From contig NZ_LGUF01000007.1 of assembly GCF_001274725.1 (NCBI RefSeq), forward strand, positions 2,775,710-2,839,709: 64,000 nt of DNA, read 5' to 3'. This DNA comes from Sporosarcina globispora (GTDB lineage: Bacteria > Bacillota > Bacilli > Bacillales > Cytobacillaceae). The position numbers were made by a program, and so were the translations under genes. The notes under the pieces are model-generated. The model searched no databases, was not told the DNA's origin, and was given only the letters and a program-made list of their open reading frames with translations. Positions 24,866 through 33,634 of this stretch are shown piece by piece. The first letter of the stretch is position 1; each line of letters begins with the position of its first letter.

Positions 24866-26446
24866 TTGCAAAGGGTAAACGTTTGGAAAATGCTGTTCAT
24901 TGTTTTAGTTTCTTTAGTATTAATGGCTGGCTGCTCCAGCAAAGAAAGCGGAACGGATGAGAAGGAGAAATCCGGAAGCGCTTCAAGCAATAATGAAGAG
25001 GAATTGGTCATTGCAGTAAACGAAAACTTTATATCCATGGATCCCCATAATACGGGCGATACGAATTCGAATTCCGTCCAGACAGCTATGTTAGAGGGGT
25101 TGTTGGGTTCGGATGAAGAAGGGCAAATCATTCCGCAGCTGGCCGAGGAATACAGTGTAAGTGACAATGCACTTGAGTATTCATTCAAACTAAGGCAGGG
25201 GGTAACCTTCCATGATGGAGAGCCGTTTAATGCAGAGGCGGTTAAGATCAGCTTTGAGAGGATTATGAATGATGAAAGCCTTCGTCTAAACAGCCGCGGA
25301 TTCAATCTCATAACCAGCATTGATGTGATTGATGATTATCAAATTAAGGTCACTTTAAAAGAACCTTATGCGGGGATGCTGACCAGATTTGTTTCCGCTA
25401 AAATCTTAAGTCCTAAGCTTGTTAACGATTCTGCCAGTGATATTGGGAAAACACCAGTTGGCACAGGTCCATTCAAGTTTGTGGAATGGGTTCAAGGGGA
25501 TCATTTAACAGTTGAGAGATTTGATGATTATTGGAAAAAGGCTGATCGCGTTAAAAAGATTACGTACAAGCCTGTTCCTGAAAATGGATCTCGTGTAGCC
25601 ATGCTAAAAACAGGCGAAGCACATGTGATCTATCCAGCCCCTGTACAGAATCTGAAGGAATTGGAGAGCAATTCAGACGTTGAAATTCATAAAATTCCTT
25701 CCACGATTGCCCGATATGTATCCATCAACACGATGAAAGAACCTTATGATGACGTCCGCATTCGCCAGGCAATTAACTATGCTGTGAATAAAGAGGCATT
25801 TATAAGTGTCGTCAATTCCGGCTATGGATTGCCGCTGGACTCGATCATTCCAAGTAAGACCCAGTTTTACTCCAAACAGGAAACATATGATCACAACATT
25901 GAAAAAGCAAAAGAATTAATGAAAGAGGCTGGATTTGAAGATGGCTTCAAAGCTGAAATTTGGGGGAACACCAATTCCGACACATTGAAGGGAATGCAGT
26001 TTATCCAGCAGCAATTAAAAGAAATTGGCATAACAGTTGAGATTAAGTCAATGGAAGAAGGCACACTGTCAGATGAAATTTATGGAGCTCAGACACCGGA
26101 AGAAGCAAAGGTGCAAATGTGGTATGTCAGCTGGTCAGCGTATCCATCAGACACAACTAATGCAACCAAGCCGTTGTTCAGCAGCAGTTCATTCCCGCCA
26201 GATGGGGCGAATACTGCATACTACAAAAATAATGATGTTGATAAGTGGATTACAGAAGTAAATCAGACAGCAGACCCTGACAAGCAGGCAGAAATCTACA
26301 GCAAAATTCAATCAACTATCTACAAAGATGCACCATGGATCTTCCTTGGGGTTGATGAGATTCTTGCAGGTTCAAGATCTAATGTCGAAGGAGTATTCAT
26401 TTCACCAACAGGCGGCATTAACGTAACAGACGCGAATCTTAAGTAA
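24866..26446 (+). CDS. Peptide/opine-type ABC substrate-binding lipoprotein (SBP_bac_5)
   Basis: The 526-residue protein has a lipoprotein signal ending LMAGC (about Cys22), a Ser/Glu-rich linker, and the family-5 binding fold with DPHNTGDTNSNSVQTAMLEGLL, FKLRQGVTFHDGEPFNAEAV, VGTGPFKFVEW and VRIRQAINYAVNKEAF. It delivers a ligand to the two permeases encoded next. The TTG at 24866 follows GGAGGGGG with correct spacing. The ligand cannot be read from the sequence; the catabolic genes that follow suggest a sugar-amino-acid-like compound rather than ordinary peptides. It is close to GsiB/DppE-type proteins. Confidence 0.9.
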   Translation: MQRVNVWKMLFIVLVSLVLMAGCSSKESGTDEKEKSGSASSNNEEELVIAVNENFISMDPHNTGDTNSNSVQTAMLEGLLGSDEEGQIIPQLAEEYSVSDNALEYSFKLRQGVTFHDGEPFNAEAVKISFERIMNDESLRLNSRGFNLITSIDVIDDYQIKVTLKEPYAGMLTRFVSAKILSPKLVNDSASDIGKTPVGTGPFKFVEWVQGDHLTVERFDDYWKKADRVKKITYKPVPENGSRVAMLKTGEAHVIYPAPVQNLKELESNSDVEIHKIPSTIARYVSINTMKEPYDDVRIRQAINYAVNKEAFISVVNSGYGLPLDSIIPSKTQFYSKQETYDHNIEKAKELMKEAGFEDGFKAEIWGNTNSDTLKGMQFIQQQLKEIGITVEIKSMEEGTLSDEIYGAQTPEEAKVQMWYVSWSAYPSDTTNATKPLFSSSSFPPDGANTAYYKNNDVDKWITEVNQTADPDKQAEIYSKIQSTIYKDAPWIFLGVDEILAGSRSNVEGVFISPTGGINVTDANLK

Positions 26447-26459
26447 AGCCAGGAAATCA

Positions 26460-26492
26460 GAAGAGGCATAGTGATCTATATAGTGCCTCTTC
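26460..26492 (+). terminator. Attenuating hairpin after the binding-protein gene
   Basis: GAAGAGGCA and TGCCTCTTC form a perfect 9-bp stem with a 15-base loop, followed by CCTTCTAAG rather than a T-run. It probably stabilises the upstream mRNA and reduces read-through into the permease genes. Confidence 0.6.
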
Positions 26493-26516
26493 CCTTCTAA
26501 GAAAGGGGTTTTCATT

Positions 26517-27440
26517 TTGCTTCAATATATATTAAAGAGAATCCTTGAAATGATTCCAATCCTTTTTATTGTTTCAATCTTAATCTTCTTTTTCACCCAC
26601 TTAATCCCTGGAGATCCTGCAAGGCTGGTCGCCGGCAAGGATGCCACGCTCGAAGAGGTCAATATAATCAGAGCGGAGCTTGGTCTCGATAAACCGATTT
26701 GGGATCAATATATTACATACATGAGCAACCTATTTCAAGGTGACTTGGGGACTTCTTTAAAGACAGGCCTTCCGGTTTCGGAGATGTTTGCAGACCGCTT
26801 TATGCCGTCCATTTATTTAACGTTTATGAGCATGGGGTGGGCATTGCTGCTTGGATTATTAATAGGCACCCTATCTGCTGTATTCAAAAATAAATGGCCG
26901 GATTATCTTGGAATGGTCACTGCGGTTTCGGGAATCTCCATGCCTGGTTTTTGGCTTGGTTTGATCCTCATTCAGATTTTTTCTGTCCAGCTGGGGTGGT
27001 TTCCAACAGGCGGAGCGGAGAGCTGGAAAAGCTATATATTGCCTTCTCTCACTTTAGGGGCAGGGATCATGTCCATGCTTGCCAGGTTTACCAGGTCATC
27101 TTTGCTCGAAACCTTAAGAGCAGATTTTATTCGGACGGGAAGGGCAAAGGGATTGAAGGAATCCGTTGTCATTCCAAAGCATGCATTACGAAACTCTTTA
27201 ATTCCTGTGGTTACGATAGCCGGACTGCAGTTTGGCTTTTTGCTGGGCGGTTCAGTTGTAGTCGAAACCGTTTTTAGCTTTCCGGGAATGGGGAGATTGC
27301 TGATTGATTCCATCGCCTTCAGGGACTATCCCGTCATTCAGGCTGAAATGCTGCTTTTCTCCATTGAATTTATACTCGTTAATTTAATCGTAGACATCAT
27401 GTACAGTATGCTGAATCCGAAAATACGCTATGCTTCCTAG
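26517..27440 (+). CDS. Peptide-type ABC permease (DppB/GsiC family)
   Basis: The 307-residue membrane protein has the family pattern: an N-terminal helix (10-30), IPGDPARLVAGKDAT, a periplasmic part and five further helices, with the ATPase contact loop RAKGLKESVVIPKHALRNSLIPVV around residue 205. The start is TTG at 26517, with AAAGGGG upstream. It pairs with the next permease. Confidence 0.93.
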   Translation: MLQYILKRILEMIPILFIVSILIFFFTHLIPGDPARLVAGKDATLEEVNIIRAELGLDKPIWDQYITYMSNLFQGDLGTSLKTGLPVSEMFADRFMPSIYLTFMSMGWALLLGLLIGTLSAVFKNKWPDYLGMVTAVSGISMPGFWLGLILIQIFSVQLGWFPTGGAESWKSYILPSLTLGAGIMSMLARFTRSSLLETLRADFIRTGRAKGLKESVVIPKHALRNSLIPVVTIAGLQFGFLLGGSVVVETVFSFPGMGRLLIDSIAFRDYPVIQAEMLLFSIEFILVNLIVDIMYSMLNPKIRYAS

Positions 27441-27452
27441 AGGAGGGGAATC

Positions 27453-28349
27453 ATGGAAATAATAAAAGAAGTAAATGCCTATACCCCAGTGATTCCAAAG
27501 AAGAAATACTCACCGGTTAAAGAATTTTTTAAGAATTGGAAAAAACAAAAGACAGCATTTTGGGCAAGCATTTTTATCCTGCTCTTAATTATAATCGCCA
27601 TTATTGGACCCTATATTGCACCATATGATCCATACGAGCCTGATTACAACTCGACGCTGCAGGGTCCCAGCAAAGAACACTGGGCAGGTACGGATGAATA
27701 CGGACGTGATATTTTCAGCCGTTTGCTTGTCGGTTCAAGAATTTCACTTGGTGTCAGCTTCCTTGCTGTGTTTTTGGGAGCGGCAGGAGGAATCCTTCTT
27801 GGTCTAATAAGCGGTTACTTTGGCGGCTGGCTGGATCGCATTATTATGAGGGGCAGTGATGTCATGTTTGCGTTTCCGGATCTGCTGCTTGCCATTGCAA
27901 TAGTTGCCATTTTAGGGCCTGGATTAACAAATGTGGTGATTGCAGTATCCATTTTCAGCATTCCATCTTTTGCAAGGCTGGTGAGAGGCTCGACATTAGA
28001 AGGGAAAGAGACCGTCTTTGTGGAAGCAGCGAAATCAATGGGGGCCTCACATCGGAGGATTATGTTCAAGCATATTTTCCCTGAAACATTAGGAAGTTTA
28101 ATCGTGTTTATTACGATGAGAATCGGAACGGCAATATTGGCGGCCTCCAGTTTGAGCTTCCTTGGCCTCGGTGCCAGTCCTGAAACACCGGATTGGGGCG
28201 CTATGCTGAGTATTGGCCGTGATTATTTAGGAACAGCTTCCCATGTCGTCATGATGCCGGGATTAGCGATCTTCTTGACTGTGCTGGCTTTCAATCTTGT
28301 CGGAGATGGGCTCAGGGATGTTCTGGACCCTAAAACGAAGAATGAGTAA
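27453..28349 (+). CDS. Peptide-type ABC permease (DppC/GsiD family)
   Basis: The 298-residue protein has an N-terminal OppC_N segment (WKKQKTAFWASIFILLLIIIA), the conserved HWAGTDEYGRDIFSRLLVGSR after it, and the coupling loop AAKSMGASHRRIMFKHIFPE near residue 195, followed by SFLGLGASPETPDWG. All are hallmarks of DppC-type permeases. GGAGGGG precedes the ATG, 12 bp after the first permease. Confidence 0.93.
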   Translation: MEIIKEVNAYTPVIPKKKYSPVKEFFKNWKKQKTAFWASIFILLLIIIAIIGPYIAPYDPYEPDYNSTLQGPSKEHWAGTDEYGRDIFSRLLVGSRISLGVSFLAVFLGAAGGILLGLISGYFGGWLDRIIMRGSDVMFAFPDLLLAIAIVAILGPGLTNVVIAVSIFSIPSFARLVRGSTLEGKETVFVEAAKSMGASHRRIMFKHIFPETLGSLIVFITMRIGTAILAASSLSFLGLGASPETPDWGAMLSIGRDYLGTASHVVMMPGLAIFLTVLAFNLVGDGLRDVLDPKTKNE

Positions 28350-28363
28350 GGGAGATTGAAAAA

Positions 28364-29353
28364 ATGGAGAAGCTATTGCAGGTTAACCAGCTGGAGACGC
28401 AATTTACAAAGGATAAGGAAAAGCTGAAAATTTTGCGGGGTGTCAGCTTTCATATTAATAAAGGCGAGGTTCTCGGGCTTGTTGGTGAATCAGGATGCGG
28501 GAAAAGTTTAACCTCCCTTTCGATCATGAAATTATTTAAAGGCACGAGCGGAGAAATAGCGGGTGGAAGAATTGTCTTCAAAGGTGAGGATCTTACCCAT
28601 AGATCTGAGAGGGAAATGAGAAAAATCCGCGGAAAACAAATGGCGATGATCTTTCAGGAACCAATGACTTCATTAAATCCTGTAATGAAAATAGGAGAGC
28701 AGCTCTTAGAGCCCATCCGGCTGCATCTTGACTTGAATGAAAAACAAGCGAAGGAGCATGTGATTTATATTTTAAAGAAAGTAGGGATTCCCCGGGCGGA
28801 AGAAATCATCTATGAATTTCCCCATCAGCTGTCTGGAGGGATGCGGCAAAGGATTATGATTGCCATGGCCATGTCCTGCAATCCTCAGCTGCTAATTGCA
28901 GATGAGCCGACTACGGCACTTGATGTAACGATTCAGGCTCAAATACTTGAATTGATGAAACAATTGCAGAAAGAGGAAGGCATGTCTGTTTTATTAATAA
29001 CCCATGATTTGGGCGTAGTGGCAGAGATGTGTGACAGGGTAGCAGTCATGTATGCTGGCCGGGTAGTAGAGGAAGCGAATGTGTTCGATTTGTTCGAAAG
29101 CCCTAAGCATCCATATACAAAAGGACTAATAGGGTCTGTACCGAAAATCGGCCAGAGAAAGGATAAATTGACATCCATTAAAGGGAATGTACCGGATCCA
29201 AGCAATATGCCAAAGGGCTGCAAGTTTGCTCCCAGATGCAATGATGCCAAGGCTATCTGTTTTGAAGAAGAGCCGAATGCCACAGATTTGGGAAATGGGA
29301 GAATGTGCAGCTGCTGGATGTTCGAAGAGGGGAGGGAGAATGTATATGCCTGA
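28364..29353 (+). CDS. Peptide-type ABC ATPase (DppD family)
   Basis: The 329-residue ATPase has Walker A GESGCGKSL, signature LSGGMRQRIMIAMAM, Walker B LLIADEPTTALD and switch His in LITHDLGV. Its C-terminal extension has CKFAPRCNDAKAIC, the cysteine pattern that can carry an iron-sulfur cluster in this family. It heterodimerises with the next ATPase. The Thr after the Walker A lysine is replaced by Ser, which is still functional. It starts 14 bp after the permease. Confidence 0.93.
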   Translation: MEKLLQVNQLETQFTKDKEKLKILRGVSFHINKGEVLGLVGESGCGKSLTSLSIMKLFKGTSGEIAGGRIVFKGEDLTHRSEREMRKIRGKQMAMIFQEPMTSLNPVMKIGEQLLEPIRLHLDLNEKQAKEHVIYILKKVGIPRAEEIIYEFPHQLSGGMRQRIMIAMAMSCNPQLLIADEPTTALDVTIQAQILELMKQLQKEEGMSVLLITHDLGVVAEMCDRVAVMYAGRVVEEANVFDLFESPKHPYTKGLIGSVPKIGQRKDKLTSIKGNVPDPSNMPKGCKFAPRCNDAKAICFEEEPNATDLGNGRMCSCWMFEEGRENVYA

Positions 29354-30314
29354 GACACTGCTGAAAATAAATGGGCTGAAAAAATCATTCACGCTTCAAG
29401 GAGGCATGTTTGCCAAAAAAAGATCATTAAAGGCGGTTCATGAAGTTTCATTCAGCATTGATGAAGGAACTACTTATAGTCTCGTTGGAGAAAGCGGCTG
29501 CGGGAAATCGACAACAGGCCGGCTGATCTCAAGATTACTGACTCCCAGTCACGGGGAAATCTGGATTGATGGCGAAGAAGTCTCACAAAAGAAAGAATCT
29601 CAGCTGAAGTCTATAAGAAAAAAAGTGCAAATGATCTTTCAGGACCCCTATGCATCTCTGAATCCAAGAATGAAAGTTAGAGAGATTATCGCAGAACCGC
29701 TTGTGATCCATACGAAATTATCAAAGTTGGAGCGTAATAGGCTAGTGAACGAAATACTGGAGGTTGTAGGACTGACTGAACATCATGCAGACCGATATGC
29801 TCATGAGTTCAGCGGAGGCCAGCGCCAGCGGATTGGCATTGCCAGGGCGCTTATTATGAAGCCAAAACTAATTATTGCAGATGAACCAGTATCTGCTCTG
29901 GATGTGTCCATACAATCTCAAATCCTTAACTTATTAAAAGATTTGCAGACTGAATTTAATCTTACTTATCTATTTATTTCACATGATTTAAGTGTAGTCG
30001 AACACATAAGCGACAGCATCGGGGTCATGTATCTTGGCACCATCGTAGAATCAGGGCCGAAGGATGTCATCTTCTCAAATCCGCAGCATCCTTATACAAA
30101 AGCACTGTTATCTTCTGTTCCAGTCCCGGATCCGAGACTGAGAAGGGAACGGATTGTCCTGCAGGGAGACTTGCCGAGTCCGGTTAACCCGCCGTCAGGG
30201 TGCCGCTTTCATACGAGATGCCCTGCATGTATGGATATTTGCAGAACAGTTGAGCCAGAGATGAAAAAAGTCTTGGCTGATGATCACTTTGCAGCATGTC
30301 ATTTAGTTAATTAG
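29346..30314 (+). CDS. Peptide-type ABC ATPase (DppF family)
   Basis: The 322-residue ATPase has Walker A GESGCGKST, signature FSGGQRQRIGIARAL, Walker B LIIADEPVSALD and switch His in FISHDLSV, with C-terminal CRFHTRCPACMDIC. The start is put at ATG 29346, ten bases after GGAGG; ATG 29340 is a close alternative. A longer frame open from 29187 lies inside the previous gene and is not coding. It overlaps that gene by eight bases. It is the last transporter gene. Confidence 0.92.
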   Translation: MPETLLKINGLKKSFTLQGGMFAKKRSLKAVHEVSFSIDEGTTYSLVGESGCGKSTTGRLISRLLTPSHGEIWIDGEEVSQKKESQLKSIRKKVQMIFQDPYASLNPRMKVREIIAEPLVIHTKLSKLERNRLVNEILEVVGLTEHHADRYAHEFSGGQRQRIGIARALIMKPKLIIADEPVSALDVSIQSQILNLLKDLQTEFNLTYLFISHDLSVVEHISDSIGVMYLGTIVESGPKDVIFSNPQHPYTKALLSSVPVPDPRLRRERIVLQGDLPSPVNPPSGCRFHTRCPACMDICRTVEPEMKKVLADDHFAACHLVN

Positions 30315-30361
30315 CCAAATTTCTTAATTAATGAGACATGATTTTCCGCCCTGCAGGAATT

Positions 30362-30482
30362 TATCGGTCACTTTGATATGTTTACCGGTCAGATTTTATT
30401 TATATCGGTCACTTTTCCGGAATATCGGTCAGAATTTAATTTTATCGGTCACATTTTTAATATATCGGTCACTTCCCGGTAT
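30362..30482. repeat. 20-bp TATCGGTCA tandem array, locus 2
   Basis: TATCGGTCA (once TACCGGTCA) starts at 30362, 30383, 30403, 30423, 30443 and 30463; TATCAGCA at 30482 is a decayed seventh. As at 12081, the first unit is 21 bp and the rest 20, and units alternate between CACTTTTCC-like and CAGATTTTA-like tails. The array fills the gap between the transporter genes and the sugar isomerase gene on the same strand, so it is probably transcribed if those genes form one unit. Confidence 0.9.
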
Positions 30483-30536
30483 ATCAGCATTCCTGCAAAT
30501 TCACTATAAAAATACAAGAAATAGGAGAGGATTTTC

Positions 30537-31445
30537 ATGAAGGTTGGATTAAGCACGTACAGTTTAGTGAGAGAATTAAGAGATGGCAACATGACGGTTC
30601 TAGATGTAATCGACTGGATTGCTGAAAATGGCGGGGAGCATATGGAAATTGTCCCATATGGTTTTTCAGTAGTGGATAATGTGGAGCTGGCACATCAGAT
30701 TAAGGCAAAAGCTGAATCTGCAGGGATTGAACTATCTGCCTACTCCCTGCCGGCCAATTTTGTTCAGCCAACACAGGAAGCGTTCGAGCAGGAAGTGGAG
30801 CGGCTGAAAGAGCATGTGGATATCGTTAATCTCATGGGCATTAAGATTATGCGCCATGATGTAACAGCGTTTCAGTTAAAGCCAGAGGAAATGACGATTC
30901 ATTACTTTGAAGAGCATTTTGATAAGTTAGTAGAAGGAAGCCGCCAAATCGCAGATTATGCTGCTCAATACGGCATTACAACAACCATTGAAAACCACGG
31001 ATTCAATGTCCAATCAAGCGACCGTGTTCAGCGTGTCATTCATGCAGTTAACCGTCCTAACTTCAAAACAACGCTTGATGTCGGCAACTTCCTTTGCATT
31101 GATGAAGATCCTCTGGTAGGAGTGAAAAAGAATCTAAAATATGCAGCAACAGTGCATTTCAAGGATTTTTATATCCGGCCATATTACGAAAACCCAGGTG
31201 ACGGAGTCTGGTTCAGGACAGTAAATGAAAACTATTTGCGCGGAGCCATCGTGGGCCACGGAGATTTAAATATACGCGAGATTACCAGATTGATAAAAGG
31301 CTCCGGATATGACGGTTACCTGACAGTAGAATTCGAAGGAATGGAAGATTGCAGGACCGGTTCAAAAATTGGGATGGATAATGTAAGAAGATTATGGAAC
31401 GAAGCGCAAGCAGTAAATGATTCCAAGCCAGTTTTGAAAGGATGA
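30537..31445 (+). CDS. TIM-barrel sugar phosphate isomerase/epimerase-like protein (first)
   Basis: The 302-residue protein belongs to the xylose-isomerase-like TIM-barrel family (AP endonuclease 2 fold, IolE/IolI relatives). Metal-ligand segments are HMEIVPYG, TTIENHGFN, TTLDVGNFLCIDEDP, ATVHFKDF and TVEFEGMED. Some relatives epimerise keto sugars and others cleave 3-keto-glycosides after oxidation by a Gfo/Idh/MocA enzyme, which is encoded by the very next gene. The stop overlaps that gene by four bases (ATGA). GGAGAGG precedes the ATG. The exact reaction is not known. Confidence 0.85.
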   Translation: MKVGLSTYSLVRELRDGNMTVLDVIDWIAENGGEHMEIVPYGFSVVDNVELAHQIKAKAESAGIELSAYSLPANFVQPTQEAFEQEVERLKEHVDIVNLMGIKIMRHDVTAFQLKPEEMTIHYFEEHFDKLVEGSRQIADYAAQYGITTTIENHGFNVQSSDRVQRVIHAVNRPNFKTTLDVGNFLCIDEDPLVGVKKNLKYAATVHFKDFYIRPYYENPGDGVWFRTVNENYLRGAIVGHGDLNIREITRLIKGSGYDGYLTVEFEGMEDCRTGSKIGMDNVRRLWNEAQAVNDSKPVLKG

Positions 31446-32512
31446 AGAAAATGGAGCCTTTAAGAGTCTGCATTATAGGAACCGGATCCATATCAGATAT
31501 GCATTTCAAGTCTTTTGCCAATAACCCTGACGCCACCCTGTACGGAGTTTTTGATTATTCAGCGGAAAGAGCGGAAGCGAAGGCAGAGCAATATGGAATC
31601 AGTCATGTATATAGGCATATAGAAGAAGTGTACAGTGACCCAAATGTCGATGCAGTAAGCATTTGCACCTGGAATAATAGCCATGCGGAGATATCTGTTG
31701 GCGCACTAAACGCAGGAAAACATGTCCTGGTAGAAAAGCCTCTGGCCATGAATGTGGAAGAAGCCTTAAAAGTGGAAGCAGCTGTGAGAAATAGCGGCAA
31801 GACCCTGCAGGTAGGGTTTGTCCGAAGGTTTGCAACCAATACAAAAGTCTTGAAGTCATTTGTTGATAACGGAGCATTAGGCGACATTTATTATGCGAAA
31901 GCCTCCTGCCTGCGCCGTCTGGGGAATCCCGGAGGCTGGTTTGCAGACAAGGATCGGTCAGGGGGTGGCCCCTTAATTGACCTTGGTGTCCATGTCATCG
32001 ATGTGTGCTGGTACCTAATGGGCCGTCCGAAAGTGAAATCGATTTCCGGAAATGTGTACAGCAAGCTGGGGAACAGAGGAAATGTCGAGAATTTAAACTT
32101 TTATAAAGCGGCGGATTATCATAAAGACCGCAATACAGTAGAAGATTTAGCGAATGCCCTTATTACGTTTGAGAACGGAGCATCTTTATTAGTGGATGTA
32201 TCGTATACACTTCATGCGAAACAGGATGAAATTGGAGTCAAACTATATGGCACAAAAGGCGGCGCAGAACTGGAGCCTGAATTGGCCATTGTAAGTGAAG
32301 AAAATAACACTATTCTTAATATTCACCCGCAAATCGATCATTTATCATTTGATTTTGCCAATGCCTTTCAGAATCAGATTGATTCCTTTGTGTCGAGCTG
32401 CATAACAGGAACGAATCCAGCGGCACCCGTTGAAGATGGGGTGGAAATGATGAAAATTCTCGCTGGCATTTATGAAGCGGCTGATAAGAAATGTGAGGTG
32501 ACATTTGCCTAA
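31442..32512 (+). CDS. Gfo/Idh/MocA-family NAD(P)-dependent oxidoreductase
   Basis: The 356-residue protein has the nucleotide-binding GTGSISDMH near residue 13, VSICTWNNSHAE, the catalytic Lys in EKPLAMN (about residue 97), and DLGVHVIDVCWYLMG around residue 180 carrying the family Asp and His. The C-terminal half is the usual beta-sheet substrate domain. It likely oxidises a sugar or polyol hydroxyl. Translational coupling with the isomerase genes on either side suggests the three act in sequence. Confidence 0.9.
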   Translation: MKKMEPLRVCIIGTGSISDMHFKSFANNPDATLYGVFDYSAERAEAKAEQYGISHVYRHIEEVYSDPNVDAVSICTWNNSHAEISVGALNAGKHVLVEKPLAMNVEEALKVEAAVRNSGKTLQVGFVRRFATNTKVLKSFVDNGALGDIYYAKASCLRRLGNPGGWFADKDRSGGGPLIDLGVHVIDVCWYLMGRPKVKSISGNVYSKLGNRGNVENLNFYKAADYHKDRNTVEDLANALITFENGASLLVDVSYTLHAKQDEIGVKLYGTKGGAELEPELAIVSEENNTILNIHPQIDHLSFDFANAFQNQIDSFVSSCITGTNPAAPVEDGVEMMKILAGIYEAADKKCEVTFA

Positions 32513-33401
32513 AATGAACACTGTAAAACTTTCAAATAAAATTGGTGTCATGGTAGATAGCCTGCGGCTGCCCTTGTACGAAGGACTCAAAGCCTGTAAG
32601 GATATGGGGGCTGATGGTGTTCAAATATATGCGGTAGAAGGGGGAATGGCTCCTGAAAACATTGATCAGGTCTCCCGTAAAAATCTTAAGTCCTATTTGG
32701 ATTCCATTGGCCTTGAAATCTCTGCCCTTTGCGGTGACCTCGGGGGACATGGGTTTCAAGATGCTGAGCAAAACCCGTTAAAAGTCGAAAAGTCAAAACG
32801 CATTATGGATCTCGCGGCAGAATTGGGAACAAATATTGTGACGACGCATATTGGCATTATTCCTGAGGGGCGGGACAGCCCTATTTATGAAGCCATGCAG
32901 GCAGCATGTGATGAACTGGCTGTTTACGCTAGAAGCATGAATGCCTACTTCGCCATTGAGACAGGTCCCGAACCATCTGAGAGGCTAAAAAGCTTTCTGG
33001 ATAACCTGAGCACGAATGGGGTATCAGTTAATTTTGATCCGGCGAATATGGTCATGGTAACGGGTGATGACCCTGTGGACGGTGTAAGGCTCCTTAAGGA
33101 TTATATTGTTCATACACATGTGAAGGATGGAAAGAGGCTGAAGCCGTCAGATCCCCGTGATGTATACGGTTTCCTTGGGTATGGAGGCGGTACAGACCAT
33201 GCAAAGATTGCCGAAATGGTTGCGTCAGGTGAGTTTTTTAGGGAGCTGCCGCTAGGAAAGGGAGATGTTGATTTCGAGGCTTATTTCAATGCTTTAAGCG
33301 AAATCAATTATCAAGGGTACTTAACGATTGAAAGAGAAGTAGGTCATAATCCAATCAGTGATATTGAGGATGCAGTAGGATTCATTAATAAATTTAGGTA
33401 A
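32505..33401 (+). CDS. TIM-barrel sugar phosphate isomerase/epimerase-like protein (second)
   Basis: The 298-residue protein has the same fold as the first isomerase but is only distantly similar. Landmarks are GADGVQIYAVEGG, SALCGDLGGHGF, FAIETGPEPSE, VNFDPANMVMVTGDDP, THVKDGKR and LTIEREVG, which give the Glu/Asp/His/Glu metal set. The start is TTG at 32505 (GAGGTG four bases upstream), overlapping the oxidoreductase end by eight bases; ATG 32514 is the alternative. Having two such barrels next to a Gfo/Idh/MocA enzyme is typical of sugar-acid, inositol-like or keto-glycoside pathways. Confidence 0.85.
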   Translation: MPKMNTVKLSNKIGVMVDSLRLPLYEGLKACKDMGADGVQIYAVEGGMAPENIDQVSRKNLKSYLDSIGLEISALCGDLGGHGFQDAEQNPLKVEKSKRIMDLAAELGTNIVTTHIGIIPEGRDSPIYEAMQAACDELAVYARSMNAYFAIETGPEPSERLKSFLDNLSTNGVSVNFDPANMVMVTGDDPVDGVRLLKDYIVHTHVKDGKRLKPSDPRDVYGFLGYGGGTDHAKIAEMVASGEFFRELPLGKGDVDFEAYFNALSEINYQGYLTIEREVGHNPISDIEDAVGFINKFR

Positions 33402-33439
33402 ATGGTTTCATGCTTTGAACAAAGTGTATAATGAGATAG

Positions 33440-33600
33440 GGATTTCCGATGAAGGCTTCCAAAAGGGATAAGATAGATTTCTCTTTTGGATGCTTTGGCA
33501 AACTGGCATAGAAAAGTGCTCAAGTTTTAAAGGATGATGTTGGTTTTCCCAATGAAGGCGAGAATCAACACGATTCTTTAAATGCACCTTCAGAGAGGCA
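33440..33600 (+). promoter_or_regulatory. Leader of the ROK gene with hairpins and a repeated GATGAAGGC-like motif
   Basis: TCCAAAAGGGA (about 33459) pairs with TCTCTTTTGGA (about 33481), and AGAATC pairs with GATTCT near 33562-33577. The sequence TTTCCGATGAAGGC near 33445 recurs as TTTCCCAATGAAGGC near 33547. TATAAT at 33427-33432 could be a -10 element. No gene is seen between 33402 and 33634. This may hold the ROK operator. Confidence 0.35.
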
Positions 33601-33634
33601 AGTTTAAATCTGTAGGCATAAAGAAGGTAGGATA

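Noticed and set aside
29187-29345. 53-residue N-terminal extension of the DppF-like ATPase
   Set aside because: It lies inside the DppD-like gene in another frame and is not part of any ABC ATPase.
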